A DNA stretch of 64,000 bases from Fremontodendron californicum (taxonomy: Eukaryota > Streptophyta > Magnoliopsida > Malvales > Malvaceae). A program made the translations under genes and the position numbers. The notes below the pieces were generated by a model that searched no databases, was not told the origin of the DNA, and worked only from the letters and a program-made list of their open reading frames with translations. The DNA is taken from NCBI GenBank assembly GCA_030761205.1, contig JAULJL010000025.1:6391501-6455500 (forward strand). Reading direction: 5' to 3'. Positions 21,801 to 33,662 of the stretch are shown here, one piece after another (positions within the stretch are counted from its first letter, which is position 1; each line of letters starts with the position of its first letter).

Positions 21801-23087
21801 AGATAAATCATCATATACTGAATAAATAAATAAATATCATGGCATATGATTGTGCATATTGTAATTAAACTTTAAATACCAAAATTAGTAAATAAATTTT
21901 ATACTAAATATATTCAATTATGCACTTAACTTTAGGCTAAGAGTACATAAATATTTGAAACTTTATAGGGAGAATACATATTGCCAATAAAATATCAAAA
22001 TACAAAATATTTTACCATGAAATAAAATTTCAGAATATATGTGCATAAAATTCATTTATCATTTAATCATGCATAAATATTAAATAACAAATATATTTTA
22101 TGCCATTATTAAATTCTATAAAAATTATAAATAAATTTAGCGTAAAATTATTGAACTACGGGACAAACGGTATCAAAAAAGAAATCCAAATGAGGTTACA
22201 CGGGTCAATTTATTGATTCTGTCACTATTCACTATCCGGGCACTGTTCCAAATCAATACTGTTCGCTGACTCAATATTGTTCACCCAACCCAACTATAGC
22301 AAATTCAACCCGTTTTGGGTCTTTTTCAGGTTTTATTCAATTCTATATGGTTTTCACTTTTCATCGATTTTTTTATGCAATTAAATCCTCTAATATTCAA
22401 TTAACATATATATATTTATAAAGCTCATGCTTTAAATTGCATTAAAACACGTCAATCATAACGAATTTACTCAAAAAATTTAAGTTTCATACCCATTAAG
22501 ACCCGTTTTAATCTTTCTCTAATTCTTACATTTAGTCTCGTTATAATACATTACATAATATGCAAAACATGATTGAGGCATGTACAAATCAAAATCCTCA
22601 AACAATTTCGATTTTAATCGCCTAAAACATGACTAATTTATTAAGAATTTTTCGATTAAAATTCATGCAAAAACCATTCGAGTCAATCAAATATTCTTTG
22701 ATTTCAAGCTTCAATAATGTAATTAAACGCATCCAAAATATAAGTTAATGACATATCGATGACCCATTCATTGATTTCAGCCAAAACTTTAACAAAACAT
22801 GATTAATCATCAAAACAACAATTCCGGGTTATAGACATAAAAAACCCGTTTTAGACATTTGATTTTTCATGTTTTAATTTGATTAAACATATGCAAATAT
22901 CGTTTAGGACATTATAATGCGAAAATCATACATAGATATATCAAAACAACATGAAAATCATATATGATATATTTTTTTACCAAAATTATCAGCATAATTT
23001 TGGAACAAATACATGCTTTGAAAACATACTCAAAAGAGATAAAAAAAACATATATTTTGTAATCGAAACAACATAACCAGAGAACCT
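21801..23087 (-). other. AT-rich non-coding leader of the copia remnant
   Basis: No coding frame. It includes cactattcactatccgggcac and actgttc words around 22220-22290 and otherwise AT-rich sequence. The position between primer site and gag suggests a leader or an unrecognised further insertion. Confidence 0.4.
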
Positions 23088-23099
23088 AGCTCTGATACC
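23088..23099 (-). promoter_or_regulatory. Primer binding site, initiator tRNA-Met type
   Basis: The minus strand reads tggtatcagagc, the standard complement of the initiator tRNA-Met 3' end in plant copia elements. It lies one base from a TACA LTR end. Confidence 0.75.
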
Positions 23100-23100
23100 A

Positions 23101-23431
23101 ATGTAAAAATTATAAAAGCTAAAATAATTTTAAGCGTACTTTCAGCCATAGTTGTTCAAAAAAACGATCATGCTCCAATTACATAAAGAAACAACTTTCT
23201 TTTACTTGATATGAAACTTTCTTTTACTTGACATGTGTCTTTTAGTTTATTTCTGTTTTGTATAATTATCTTGAGATGATTTCACAAGCAATATATAAAT
23301 TAGACAAGGGACCCATACCTGGTAACTAATTAGAGTTAAATAAACCTTATCCTGATTAGTTACTAAGATAGTTAAAAGTTATTTTTAGAGTAGTTTAACT
23401 TGATGAGATTTGCTGAGATAATATCACCTAA

Positions 23432-23463
<32 letters not shown>

Positions 23464-23575
23464 AGTACCATTAATATCTATTGGTAACAATAATCAACGT
23501 GTTATCATAGGATTAATCGAATAAATTAGTATTGACTTAAGCTTTCAATATTCTGAGTCTACTTCCATCATAACA
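23101..23575 (-). repeat. Putative 5' LTR of the copia remnant
   Basis: It is bounded at 23101 by TGTAAA next to the primer site. The outer end is my estimate, at catcataaca (TGTTATGATG on the minus strand). No second copy is in the window, so the outer limit is unverified. It contains an (ATT)n run. Confidence 0.35.
23432..23461. repeat. (ATT)n microsatellite
   Basis: About ten attatt triplet units without interruption. Confidence 0.95.
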
Positions 23576-25430
23576 ATTGACATCAAAAGTGCATATTTAA
23601 TATTTATTAATTTCAGTTTTGTGGCATTGCAATGAAATTATTCACGCAGCAATGAACCCAAAAAAAAAAAAAACCCCATTTCCAAGAAATGATAAAAAGG
23701 GCATTGGCATTAAAATCAGAGAGAGATAGTCTGGTCTGAGACCCTGCTGGTTCGATGGCATTGCCTATGAACTTCCAAGGACTTTCCCAGATACCAGCCC
23801 GCCTTTGTGTTTTCCTGCTTAAATACACTGAATTAGATTTATTAATTCTGATTTGAATCCGAAAAGTTCGATCATCTCATCCGAATCAAATCCAATCAAA
23901 TCCGATTTGATCAGAAAAGTCAACAACCGGAATCCGATCCAACCAAAAATCAGAATGACTCGAATTCAAATTGACTCAAACCCGAAATGATCCGAATCCG
24001 AATTGACTCAAACAATTAACTCGAAATGATCCGAACTTAAATTAAGTATAATTTTATTTTAAAAATATTAATTTAATAAAATAATAACTATAACATAAAT
24101 TATTAATTTATTTTAATTTTATAACTTGTAATTACTAATTTTTTTAATATGATAAAGTATGCATCATGCAATCAATGACTGAAAAAAATTTGAAAATGAA
24201 AAAAACTCAATATTATTGTATATAGTGTTAGGATATTAGGAATTAAAATTTTAATCAATCGGTTATAAATCAATCATAATATATTTATTTTAAATCAAGT
24301 CGCTGGATTGGATAAATAGTAAATTTGTTGTATTTTTTATAAGTAAGTTTGTTATATTATGACCATAATAACCTTTTTAAATTAATTGTTCAAGACTTCA
24401 AAATAATTTTTCAAAGACTAAAATAGTCTTTTAAATATAGTAATATCTTAAGTAAATAATAAAATGTCATATCAATTATGATAATTTTATAATAAGATTT
24501 AAAATAAATTATATATTTTAATTATAATGGATATACTTATGATAATCTCATAACATTTTTTTTATCGTTATACATATTATTTAAAATAAAAGTATTATTT
24601 TTATTTTAAAAGTATAATCCATTCTCATTTAATTTAAAATAAAGTACATCAAATAGGTTGTTAATAACGATATGTGTATTTTATCATAAAAATTTGTATG
24701 CTATGATATAATAATATCTTATCATGTAATTTGGATTAAATTATATAATCTCTTATTGTTATATATGTTATTTTTAGGATAAATGTGTTGTTTTTATTTT
24801 AAATGTATAAATTTTTAAGTTTTATCACGTTATTTTCTAAAAGCATATAAAATAGGTCATAGATATGTGTATTGTATTATAATGATTTGTACATTACGTT
24901 ATAACAATACATTTACAAATATGTAAATGGATTGGGTTAACAATTTCAAGTATATAATAATACTATTTTAAGTAAAACAGATACTCGAATTTGAAAAATT
25001 ATCGGATTATGCTCGAATCCAAAAAAATCGAATAAGATGGATATTTATTTTTAAATTAAAAATTACAATGTCTATATTTATTTTTAAATATTATTTATTA
25101 CTTATTTTATATATTTCAATATAAATTCTATTTAAGTTTGACTGGATCAAATGATTGTTTAAATTTGATTTGATTTGATTTTAAAATTAAAAAATTGAAT
25201 CCGAATGATCTAAACTTGAATAACTCAAGTGTCAAACTCGAATGATACGAATTCGGAATGATCTGAACAACTCGAACTAAAAATAATCCAAATTCAAAAT
25301 GATCCAAATATGAAATAATCTAAATCCAAAAATATTCAAAAATTTTAAAATCTGAATTGATTCGATGCAAATTAATCCAACTCAAAACCAATTCCACTAG
25401 CCCAATTGACACGTCTACACTGAATGAAGA
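23576..25430. other. Intergenic, low-complexity repeat-derived sequence
   Basis: Two clusters of gatccgaattgactc/aatccgaa-type words (23840-24040 and 25180-25420) bracket AT-rich sequence, suggesting a decayed transposon. The right edge ctagcccaattgacacgtct resembles the end of small plant DNA elements, but I could not match terminal repeats. There is no coding frame. Confidence 0.4.
24560..24915. repeat. Two diverged tandem copies of about 195 bp
   Basis: The word order gttata.at.ttatttt, then tttttattttaaa.gtata, then aaataggt, then gatatgtgtatt, then atttgta occurs in 24560-24715 and 24755-24910. Confidence 0.6.
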
Positions 25431-26800
25431 AAGCACTATAAAACCTTAACTTTAACTTGGCTGTTGACAGTCAACACTGAATGGAAGGAGAGTCAGGACC
25501 AAGCCTGTTGTTTATGAATAGTTTGGGCCGCAATTCATACAGTGTGTTTCCCCATGTATCAGAATTCAGACCCAGCTGCCATGGTCAAACCTTTGTAGTT
25601 ATAGTAAAAGTAGCAGCAAAGCAATATCTTGGTCTTCAAGTCTCTGTTGACACTTGACACCCATCCCCCAATCGAGCAAGGAAAACGTATCAGCTGGTCC
25701 CCCACTCTCATCTCACTTTCACTTTTTGTATACGGCTCGGAAAGCACTCGCTGGACTCGGATTTAATCCAGCTGATGAACTTGACTTGAAAGCAGCTCCA
25801 ATAGTGAAATGAACCGCGTTTCATTATTTATTTTTTGAATTTTTTAATATATGTTTTGAATAATTTTATATTAAATATATAGTTTTTAATTTATTATGAT
25901 ATATATATATTTTTTTCCTATGGTAATAGAGCAAGTGTGTTGAATTAACTTGGGAGAATTTGAAAAACCTCCTTTGAATCAGAATAATTGTTCAATGATA
26001 TAAAATAATTTATAAAAAAAAAATGAAAAGTTAAAAAATTATTGTTAAGAAAATTATAAAGATCTAAATACCTTAATGAAAAAAATCTATTCTTCTTCCA
26101 TTTTCGTCTCTCTGTGTCGTTTCCTTCTCTTTGGTATCAATTTTTGTCAATGTAAAGAGTCAGAAATAGATGTTTCAATCTCAAACTATCTTTAAACTCT
26201 CTTCTACTCTTTTGTTATAAATCTTGTGAACGGTTTCTCAAACAAGACCTTTTTTTTGTTTATAGTGTTATCTTTTTTAGCTTAGCTTTTTAGTTGATTT
26301 TGTTGAAAAAGAAAAAGTGGGGATGTTTCTTGATTGGATTTGAAAAAAGTGGAGATTTGATAAAATGGGTAGTTTTTATTTTCACTTAAAAACTTAAAAT
26401 ATTTATATATTTTAGTTTTTTGGTGTTGGCTGAAATTCGTGATGTTTTTTCTGTCAAAGGTTTGTTCTTTTTAGTTTTTACCTTTGCTTTTTGATTTCTT
26501 GTTTCTATCTTGAGTAGATGACAGCAGCTTAAATGACGGAAGGGAAGTAAGAGATGGGAGAATGAGAGAAGGGAGGGAATGGGAAAGAGGAGGGAAAAGA
26601 AAAGAAAAAAAATTATTTCATATATAATGATTTTTACATTTTTTTTTTTAATAATTTTTTTTTTTATTTTTTTTAAAAATTATTTTTGTGTAATTATTTT
26701 CAATGGAGGGAATGTTTTTTATATTCTCCCAATCAACTTTATTAGCTTGAGTTCTAATATAAAAAATATCTCAAAAAATGAAATCTCAATAAAAATATAT
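25431..26800. other. Intergenic, no gene seen
   Basis: Unique-looking sequence at 25431-25800 is followed by AT-rich DNA with long T runs (26640-26680). Short frames in the T-rich part are Phe/Ile-rich artefacts. Nothing is supportable as a gene. Confidence 0.5.
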
Positions 26801-26803
26801 AAA

Positions 26804-26924
26804 AAACTTTTGGCCTTTATGGGGATTTGCAAAAATTAAAAATACACAGAAAAATGGAAAGAAAAAAAACTTTTGACCTTTTCGGGAATATTCAAAAATT
26901 AAAAATCACACAAAAATGGAATAG
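26804..26924. repeat. Two tandem copies of about 58 bp
   Basis: aaacttttggcctttatggg.. (26804-26861) and aaacttttgaccttttcggg.. (26867-26924) share the same word order through aaaaattaaaaat and aaaaatggaa. Confidence 0.8.
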
Positions 26925-27014
26925 ACGTCAGCAGAAGTAAAGACAGGTAGAATCAATTCAAGAAACATAGCGATTTCCTGGAAACGGAAGAAAAAGCAAA
27001 AAGAAAGCGATAGG

Positions 27015-27020
27015 CACGTG
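27015..27020. promoter_or_regulatory. G-box CACGTG upstream of the bHLH gene
   Basis: A palindromic CACGTG lies about 520 bases before the ATG. ACGT-core words also occur at 27333 (gtgacgtaac) and 27356 (ctacgtg). G-boxes bind bHLH and bZIP factors; relevance here is inference. Confidence 0.4.
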
Positions 27021-27498
27021 TAAATATACTATGTTAAGGAGCAATATAATTCTAAATAAAAATAATTATGTTTACACCGTCAATTAATTTTTTAAATTTT
27101 ATAAGTAAAATTAATAAAATAATACAGATATTTTAATATATTAAAAATAAAAAATAAATGAATCATACGTCAATCGATTTATAAAATTAAAAAATTTCAA
27201 TATTAATATAAAAAATTAATTTATAAAATTAAAAAAATTTAACTATCAATAAATAAAAACAAAATCTTTCTTAATAAATAGAGGGTTGGGCTGGATTAGA
27301 GCTGCCCAGTACTGATGCTTATTAGTGACAGGTGACGTAACATGAGTGACGACGCCTACGTGTTCTTATTTTTTTTCAACTTTTCTTTCATCATAATCCA
27401 TCGTAATCCCCTTTCACTCGCTTACTGAAGATTCGGCGTTTTCCACTTCTTCTTTTTTCCACCCCTTTTACTTATTAGCCACATTTGTTTTGTGTGTG

Positions 27499-27506
27499 TA
27501 TATAAA
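27499..27506 (+). promoter_or_regulatory. TATA box of the bHLH gene
   Basis: tatataaa lies 32-39 bases before the annotated ATG. That would put transcription start almost at the ATG, so either the leader is very short or a downstream ATG (27550 or 27589) is used. Confidence 0.5.
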
Positions 27507-27537
27507 CCAATATAAAACAGCTTAGTCATAAACACCA

Positions 27538-28412
27538 ATGGAACTTCAAATGAAATACTTGGTTCATAATTTGGGTGTGAATAAGGGAATGGAGAAGAGG
27601 TCTCGTTGTTCTTCAGCTAAGGTTGAGAGGAAGATCATTGAGAAGAACAGGAGAAATCATATGAAGAATTTGTACTCCAGGCTCAATTCTCTACTCCCCC
27701 ATCATAATTCTAAGGTGTTTTTTTTTTCTTTCTTTATAACAATAATGCCGGGGCTCTGAATTTTTTCAGAATTGATCTTAAAAGTGTGGATTCTGATTGC
27801 AGGAGCCATTGTCACTACCTGATCAAATAGATGAAGCTGTGAACTACATAAAGAGCCTGGAAACAAGGTTGAAGGAATCCAGGGAGAAAAAGGAAAGCCT
27901 AATGGGAAGAAAGAGATCTTATAGATGCACCAATAGTACTGCAGCTGAAACCACAGTAAGCTTGAAATCTCCTGAAATTAGGATTAACGAAAAAGGTTCT
28001 TCCATGGAGGTGGTTTTGATGACTGGGCAAGACAATCAGTTCATGTTTTATGAGATGATTTGCATACTTCATGAACAAGGAGCAGAAGTACTAAACGCCA
28101 ACTTCTCGGTCGTGGGGAATACAGTTTTCCACATTGTTCATGTTGAGGTAATTAGCCACTGCTCTCCAATTTCGACATGAATATATATTTCTTCTTCTTG
28201 TTCAGCCAAATAAGAAAATTGGAAGTTGTCTAATTAAAAGCATTTTGAATTAATTTCTTTGGTCCCAGATTGGAGCATTTGGTGCAGCACAAATATTAAA
28301 GGAGAAACTGAACAAGTTTATGCATGGATCCAGCTGCAACGAAGAAGAACTGCAACAAGAGTTATGGAACTACGAAATCCATCCTGAAAAGTGGGATTTC
28401 CCAATCATGTGA
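27538..28412 (+). CDS. bHLH transcription factor, bHLH162-like (three exons)
   Basis: The gene encodes a nuclear basic helix-loop-helix regulator. The exons are 27538-27714, 27803-28147 and 28269-28412, joined by GT..AG introns of 88 and 121 bases, both phase 0; the product is 221 residues. The bHLH domain spans about residues 26-85, with KVERKIIEKNRRNHMK (basic), LYSRLNSLLP (helix 1) and SLPDQIDEAVNYIKSLETRL (helix 2). The Glu and Arg used for E-box contact are present (IIEKNRR), while the preceding His of classical G-box binders is Lys. The C-terminal half (about 105-215) looks like an ACT-like region of this subgroup. The intron within the loop is typical of the bHLH36/118/125/162 group. 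All signals are intact, so I regard it as functional. The start is the first in-frame ATG; MEKRSR at 27589 is an alternative. Confidence 0.9.
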
Positions 28413-29266
28413 TCCACGTACATGGCTTGAAAAGCCCTTTCTCCTCATGCATAATTATTAGGCAATAAAACCACAAGCTTAATTAAAATTAAGAGAGCAA
28501 ATTTCGAGGGATGTAGCAATGAAATTAGCTAAGAAGAGCAGCTTTGATGTTTTATATAATTGCATAGCTAACTAGCTAGGGTGCCTGCTGGTGCACCAAA
28601 ATTTTAATATATATCATGAACCTTACAGTGGATATATGCAATGATATTGTCTTTGTTTCCTTTATCACTTGATTTAGTCTTGCTAATGTATGGATCTTTT
28701 GTCAGCCATTTTCCATTAATAAAGCTCATAGCTAATTAATTAAGGGGACTTCCAAATTTTCTAAGTGTCTCAAGAGAGTAAGAGGAAAGATTGAAGAAGT
28801 TGAACTTGGGTTTAACTTAAATGATTCACCAACGAGGCCAATTCGAGTAAGGTTGCGATTCGATCTCTAACACTTGTAAATTCTCTTTCCCAATTTTCCC
28901 TTAGAATATGACCACCTTTGTAAAAAAAAAAAAAAATTAAAGAAGTTTGTATCTTTTTTTTTTAATTTCAATTTTTTTTGGTATATGAACAATTAAGGTT
29001 AATGTGTCTAATTGTTATAAGTTTCAAAATTTTAACTTCAAAATCAAAAAAATAAATAAATAAATAATAAAGATAATTTTAATAAAAAGGTTTGTGAAAT
29101 GGTTGGAATATAATAATTAATTTAGGCTCCTTTTGATTTGAAAAATTCCTAAAGGTTGATTTTGCAATTTAGATATTACCGCGAGAGATTACGTTGAGCT
29201 TAATATAATGTTTTGAATGAGAAGAAAATAGATTATTGATTTCTCTTGAAACTTTATTGAGTCTCT
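28413..29266 (+). other. 3' flank of the bHLH gene and intergenic sequence
   Basis: AATAAA-like polyadenylation words occur at 28463 (caataaaacc) and 28716 (taataaagct). From about 28920 the sequence becomes A/T-run rich with no gene. Confidence 0.5.
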
Positions 29267-29319
29267 ATGCTTTCCCGATTCCATGCTTATGATTCAATGC
29301 TTATGAAAATATTGTATTG

Positions 29320-29475
29320 CAGAAGGTTGCATAGAAGATGCTTGGACATGGATCAGATGATGACAGCAGCAGAAACAGAATGTAGAAAAGTGAGAAGAAA
29401 AGAAAGCAACAGATTCTCAAAGAGATCCAAAAAGTACAATCAGGAAGATCACTCAAAGCCGATCATGGTTCATGG
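29320..29475 (+). pseudogene. Exon-like open segment, unrecognised
   Basis: An open, very basic segment (HRRCLDMDQMMTAAETECRK.. then KRSKKYNQEDHSKPIMVHG) is followed by a possible donor (catg/gtataag). I recognise no domain. It may be the upstream exon of the decayed gene whose other pieces lie at 31864-31895 and 31981-32237. Confidence 0.3.
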
Positions 29476-30294
29476 TATAAGAATTTGTTTCATATTTCTT
29501 TTAATTTTATGATGAATTTCAAATTTTGATTACTACATTTGTGTTTCTTAATTTATGTTGTTATTTTCAAACATATTAATTATAATTATGGTTTTTTTTT
29601 CTTATTTGCTTTTTTCTTTTTCTTTTGTACTCGATTTTTATGTAGCTTTGATTTATGTCAATGTTTTTGGTCAGGTAAATTCTTTCAGTGTTTTGAATTT
29701 GATAAGTTCTTTACTACCTGTGTTTTGGCAACGGTTAGGCAGGAAAACCTTTCTTTGTTAAAATATTTATTTTATGTGTCTTATATTTTGAATTAATTAG
29801 TGATTTCCATCTTTTATTTCTTTTGTTCCTTTATAGTTGTGATATGAAGGATATTGTTTGAACTATCTATATTTAGTCAGAGTTATATTTGAGTTTTTAT
29901 CATCCATTATAAATGCAAATTTATGTTTGTATTCTTATGTTTTAATTGATATTTTGTTTTGACTGATAATTTGTGTTGTTGCTTCTTTTCTTTTTTTTTG
30001 GTTTGCTGCATGTGCATTAATTGTTTTTTTTTTTTAATAGTTTTGATGACTTTTTTTGTTAGAGCTTTTTGTATTAGTTTTTTCTTTGTGTGTTATGGAT
30101 GCTAATGAATAATTAAGACCAATAGATTGAGAAGAAGTTTGAATCCCATTGTGGATGTGAATTTTGTTATTTAATTTGTTGAATAGAGCCAATCATAGAA
30201 TGATACAAGTCCTGTCAGGATAGGTTAGAACATTTTGATGATGCACTGTCAAAAATAAGATTAGCATTATTAATTTTTGGTCAGCTCTTTTATT

Positions 30295-30312
30295 TATATA
30301 TATATATATATG
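30295..30312. repeat. (AT)n microsatellite
   Basis: tatatatatatatatat in an AT-rich context. Confidence 0.8.
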
Positions 30313-30544
30313 CAATAACAAATTCTTATATGCATACATAAACAATACAAAATACAAAACATATGTGAGTATGACATCTCAACTATACCTATATTCTAGA
30401 ATTGCTATAAAAAAACTTACTCTTTTCTACTGTAGGCAAATGATAAAACTAGATATAGATCAGCACAGCACTACTTCACTGAGTTGGAACTATACAAACC
30501 ACCACCACCTATAAAGATAAAGAATTGTTAGTCTATGCCAGGGA

Positions 30545-30662
30545 CAATTTTAGATATGATACGATTATACGATATGAATATGATATGAAAAAAATAATTA
30601 AAATACGATATAAAATTCGACACGACACGAAAAAATAATACGAATAGACACAAATACACGAA
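30545..30662. repeat. Dispersed cgtgttcgtgtt-family repeat, left part
   Basis: Words such as gatatgaa, cgacacgacacgaaaaaataatacga and acacgaa match, in complement, the repeats at 57720-58960. The right part resumes at 31696-31840 after the retroposon insertion (taaaatttatataacacgga..). Confidence 0.55.
30653..30662. repeat. Left TSD of the LINE-like retroposon
   Basis: aatacacgaa is repeated exactly at 31696-31705. Confidence 0.65.
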
Positions 30663-31695
30663 TGTGGTCTAAACTGCTGAAGTGTTATTTAATTGTAATG
30701 CCCTGGAGATGGATACATTTTTTTTTCTGATAGACTCCTATAATTTGGGTCTTGTTTGCTTAGAGTTTGAGGGGTCTGTGTGAGCAAAATATGAAGAGGA
30801 TTATTCTCAAACTAAAGTGTAGGTGTTTGATTTGTGAGTTTGCGAAAGTTGGCTGTGAGCAATCTATTTTAAAATTCCTTTAATAAGTTTATTGTGGCTA
30901 TAGTTGTCATCTGTTGTGGTATGGAGATGAATTATGGACATTGCTTGTTCCAATTTTTTCAGATTTTTAAGGGATGAGAGAGTTTTCTCGGATTATCTTG
31001 CTTTGAGAAGTTTTGGGGGTTTTGTTAGGGGTGGACTGGTTTCATGTCTACAGTGTGTTCTATTGTTGGCTCTTTTGGAGGTCTGATCAAGTCTTGTACA
31101 TTTGTGTTATTTGTGAATTCGTGCCAGGGATTGTGGTTTGTGTCATTTGTTTATGTAGTTCAGGATGTTGTCTTTGTCTTTTAAGGATTTTTTGTTTTGA
31201 TTTATGTTTTGGAAGTTTTTATAAAATCAAAATTAAATCGATTTTCATTGTGGTGGTGAATTGATGTTTGAAGGTACTTGATAGACTTTGAAACTTTGGA
31301 CATTATCGTTGGATATCGATTTTTTATCGTGAATTATGAGTGTTGTTGATATGTGTTATATTTCCAGAAAGGCAATTGGTATGGTGAATGCTTTGGCTTG
31401 AACGGGTGTGCCCAGATTGGATTTTTATTGGCCTAATGGTGAATCATGATTTTTTAAAGTTGTTAGTGCTCATCTTGCTCAAGGACCTTCTGATAATTGT
31501 TTTGGTTTCATTTTCTTTTATTTTCATCGGTTGTTATTTGATAGCCTTTGTTGGTTTATGGGGGTTTGTTGTTTATGGTCTGGGAGATTTATCACCACCG
31601 GATGTCTATTACCTTTGTAGTTGAGGTGTTGCTTCTGTTTGTCCTTTTTGAGAGTTCATATTCTTAATAAAATTTATGACTTAGCAACAAAAAAG
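30663..31695 (+). mobile_element. LINE-like retroposon, 5'-truncated (1,033 bp)
   Basis: It is bounded by 10-bp duplications and ends in a short A-rich tail (caacaaaaaag) preceded by ttaataaaattta, the usual form of plant L1 3' ends. The sequence is T/G-rich, with open stretches (31013-31264, 31388-31624) that show no clear RT motif. It therefore looks like a 3'-terminal LINE fragment or another target-primed retrocopy. Confidence 0.6.
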
Positions 31696-31863
31696 AATAC
31701 ACGAACGTATTAAAATTTATATAACACGGATTATTAATGTTTTAAAATTTATATAAATTTATAAAACTTTAAACATAATTATAACATAAAAAAATAATAC
31801 GAATATGAACACACAGATTATCAAGTAGAACCAACAACACCTGACCAAATAGATTTTTTTTGC

Positions 31864-32237
31864 TAAGATTGGATTTCTTGGCTGTGGTTGCCAAGGTATT
31901 TATTTCTCTGTAAATTAGTTTTTGGTTTGTTAAAGTATGCTCATTACACTTTAACTACTAATTTATTCTCTCTTCTATGCAGTTCATGGTTAAAAACTCA
32001 GATGCTCCACAATTTGTTCCTATGCTTAAAGAAGATTCTTTCTATCTCATTTCGGCCAATATCGATCGAGTCACCAAATTTTGAATTCTTTCAATGCTAT
32101 TCCTGAAAAGATTATGGTGATTTTCACAAAAGTCAGTGAAGTTAAAGAAGTTCTACATGACTTGGCTTCACATCCTGTCCAGTACATAAATTTGCACCTT
32201 GTTCTTAATGACAATGAGCCGCTAGCAAGTTTTGAGA
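31864..32237 (+). pseudogene. Two exon-like segments of an unrecognised, decayed gene
   Basis: A mini-exon-like piece (ttgctaag/attggatttcttggctgtgg, donor near 31895) is followed by a segment with a good acceptor (cttctatgcag, ending 31980) at 31981. It reads FMVKNSDAPQFVPMLKEDSF.. and stops at TGA after VTKF. In another frame it continues EKIMVIFTKVSEVKEVLHDL..NEPLASFE to a GT donor at about 32238. At least one frameshift is needed, so this is a pseudogene fragment. I do not recognise the family. Confidence 0.4.
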
Positions 32238-32640
32238 GGTATACCATTTGATATGCTTAGCTATATTCTAAATAAATAAATAATATAGAAGAGATCAATC
32301 AATTTATATTGATATAAAATTAACTAGTTTTACACGTTTTATAATTTTATATACCTTGATATTTTAACAAATTGACCGTTGAATTTAGCAATATAATTAT
32401 ACTTGTTGTGCACGTAAAGCATAGATCCGATATCTATATCATGTCGATCGAGAGTACCGTCTTTTTTATATATATTTAACGATTAAATTTTTTTTTTATA
32501 TCAAACAAATAGTTAAAAAAATTTAATTTATTCAAAATTTGAAGTGTACGATTTATATGACATCGATCAGATTAATCAAATATAAATTGTATATATAAAA
32601 AAACTACGAAAACGTATAAAACTAAATTAATTTTACACTA

Positions 32641-32981
32641 ATATAAGTGGATCATTTCTTATTAATATATATCAATATATATTATCTTATAAGTATAGCT
32701 ATTTTGAAACTAACTTTTTTTTTTTTGAAAACACTCGATATCAGTTCATGATGTATTTTAACTATTAGCTTCAATCAATTTGAAATCAAAATATGTACGA
32801 ACATTGATATTAGCATATATTAATATATATTATCTTAAGGAACTAAAAATATATATATGATAAGTATGTTCATCAAATGAATTTTATTTTTACATTTAAT
32901 AATAACAGCACTCCTGCAAAGTGCGGGTTCAATCCTAGGATATATAATTGCAACCACTTGGGCAAAGAAGAAAGAATTAAT
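32641..32981. repeat. 341-bp direct repeat abutting the left LTR
   Basis: From atataagtggatcatttctt to aagaattaat this is repeated at 37553-37893 with one visible substitution (A at 32966, T at 37878). Each copy directly touches an LTR end of the copia element between them. It is AT-rich and non-coding. Confidence 0.93.
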
Positions 32982-33588
32982 TGTTAGGTACCAGAGTGAC
33001 GGAATAGTGTCTCACAACTAAAATAAGAGATGAGAAAATAGGAACTGAACACACAAAAGAAACACAGATATTTTACGTGGTTCGGCCAATATACCTACGT
33101 CCACGGGAGGAGGAGCAAAGCTTTGTATTTAATCGGAGATGGAGTACAAACCGGATACAAGCCGGCTACATATTACAAGTGCTCTTTTTAGCACACACTC
33201 AACACCTCAATACACAAGCATCTAACAGACAGCTACTGCCTCTAAACTCTCTCATCACCTCGACCGGGAGGGGCTCCCTCTGGAGCTCTCACTATGCCTC
33301 AACCGGGAGGGAGCTCTTGGAGCTCACCTTTGGAGCTATAGCTCATTTCTCCTCTGCTCCTCTCAACTCCTGCACTCGCATGGCCTTTTATAGGCCATTC
33401 ATGTGGTGTGAATACACTAGCCACCAGCCACCATAGCCACCATACAAAGGCTGCCAAAAATACGTGAAGAATTTGGTTTTGGCTATTGAGAGTGGGAGCT
33501 GACAATGTTGAATTTTGCAAAGCCACCAAGTTGTAGCCATCAACTTTGACTAAACCTTGGCCTTTTAATTTTAGCCACAATTCCAACA
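32982..33588 (-). repeat. Left (3') LTR of the gag-less copia element
   Basis: 607 bp. It matches 36947-37552 with few differences (A/C near 33338 and an extra A near 33447). It contains the tattttacgtggttcggcca word common in copia LTR ends of this kind. Confidence 0.93.
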
Positions 33589-33662
33589 ATCTCCCACTTG
33601 AAGATTTGATTAAACCAATCATATCTTCACACCACTCTTTCTGTCTTGCCATTCCATGTTGC

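Larger units (their letters stand above)
18044..23575 (-). mobile_element. Ty1/copia remnant (5' half), interrupted by a CACTA element
   Basis: Reading on the minus strand from the right: a putative LTR (23101-23575), a tRNA-Met-type primer site (23088-23099), a long AT-rich leader, gag pieces (21065-20744 and 19315-18980), a degraded zinc knuckle, a protease-like piece, and a GAG-pre-integrase/start of integrase piece. The last is cut at 18043. The remainder (integrase core, RT, RNase H, 3' LTR) should lie beyond the LTR element that cut it, outside the window. Assigning the LTR and gag pieces to one element is inference; they are 2 kb apart. Confidence 0.6.

Noticed and set aside
29539..29796. 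Phe/Tyr-rich open frames
   Set aside because: T-rich composition artefacts with no domain or splice context.
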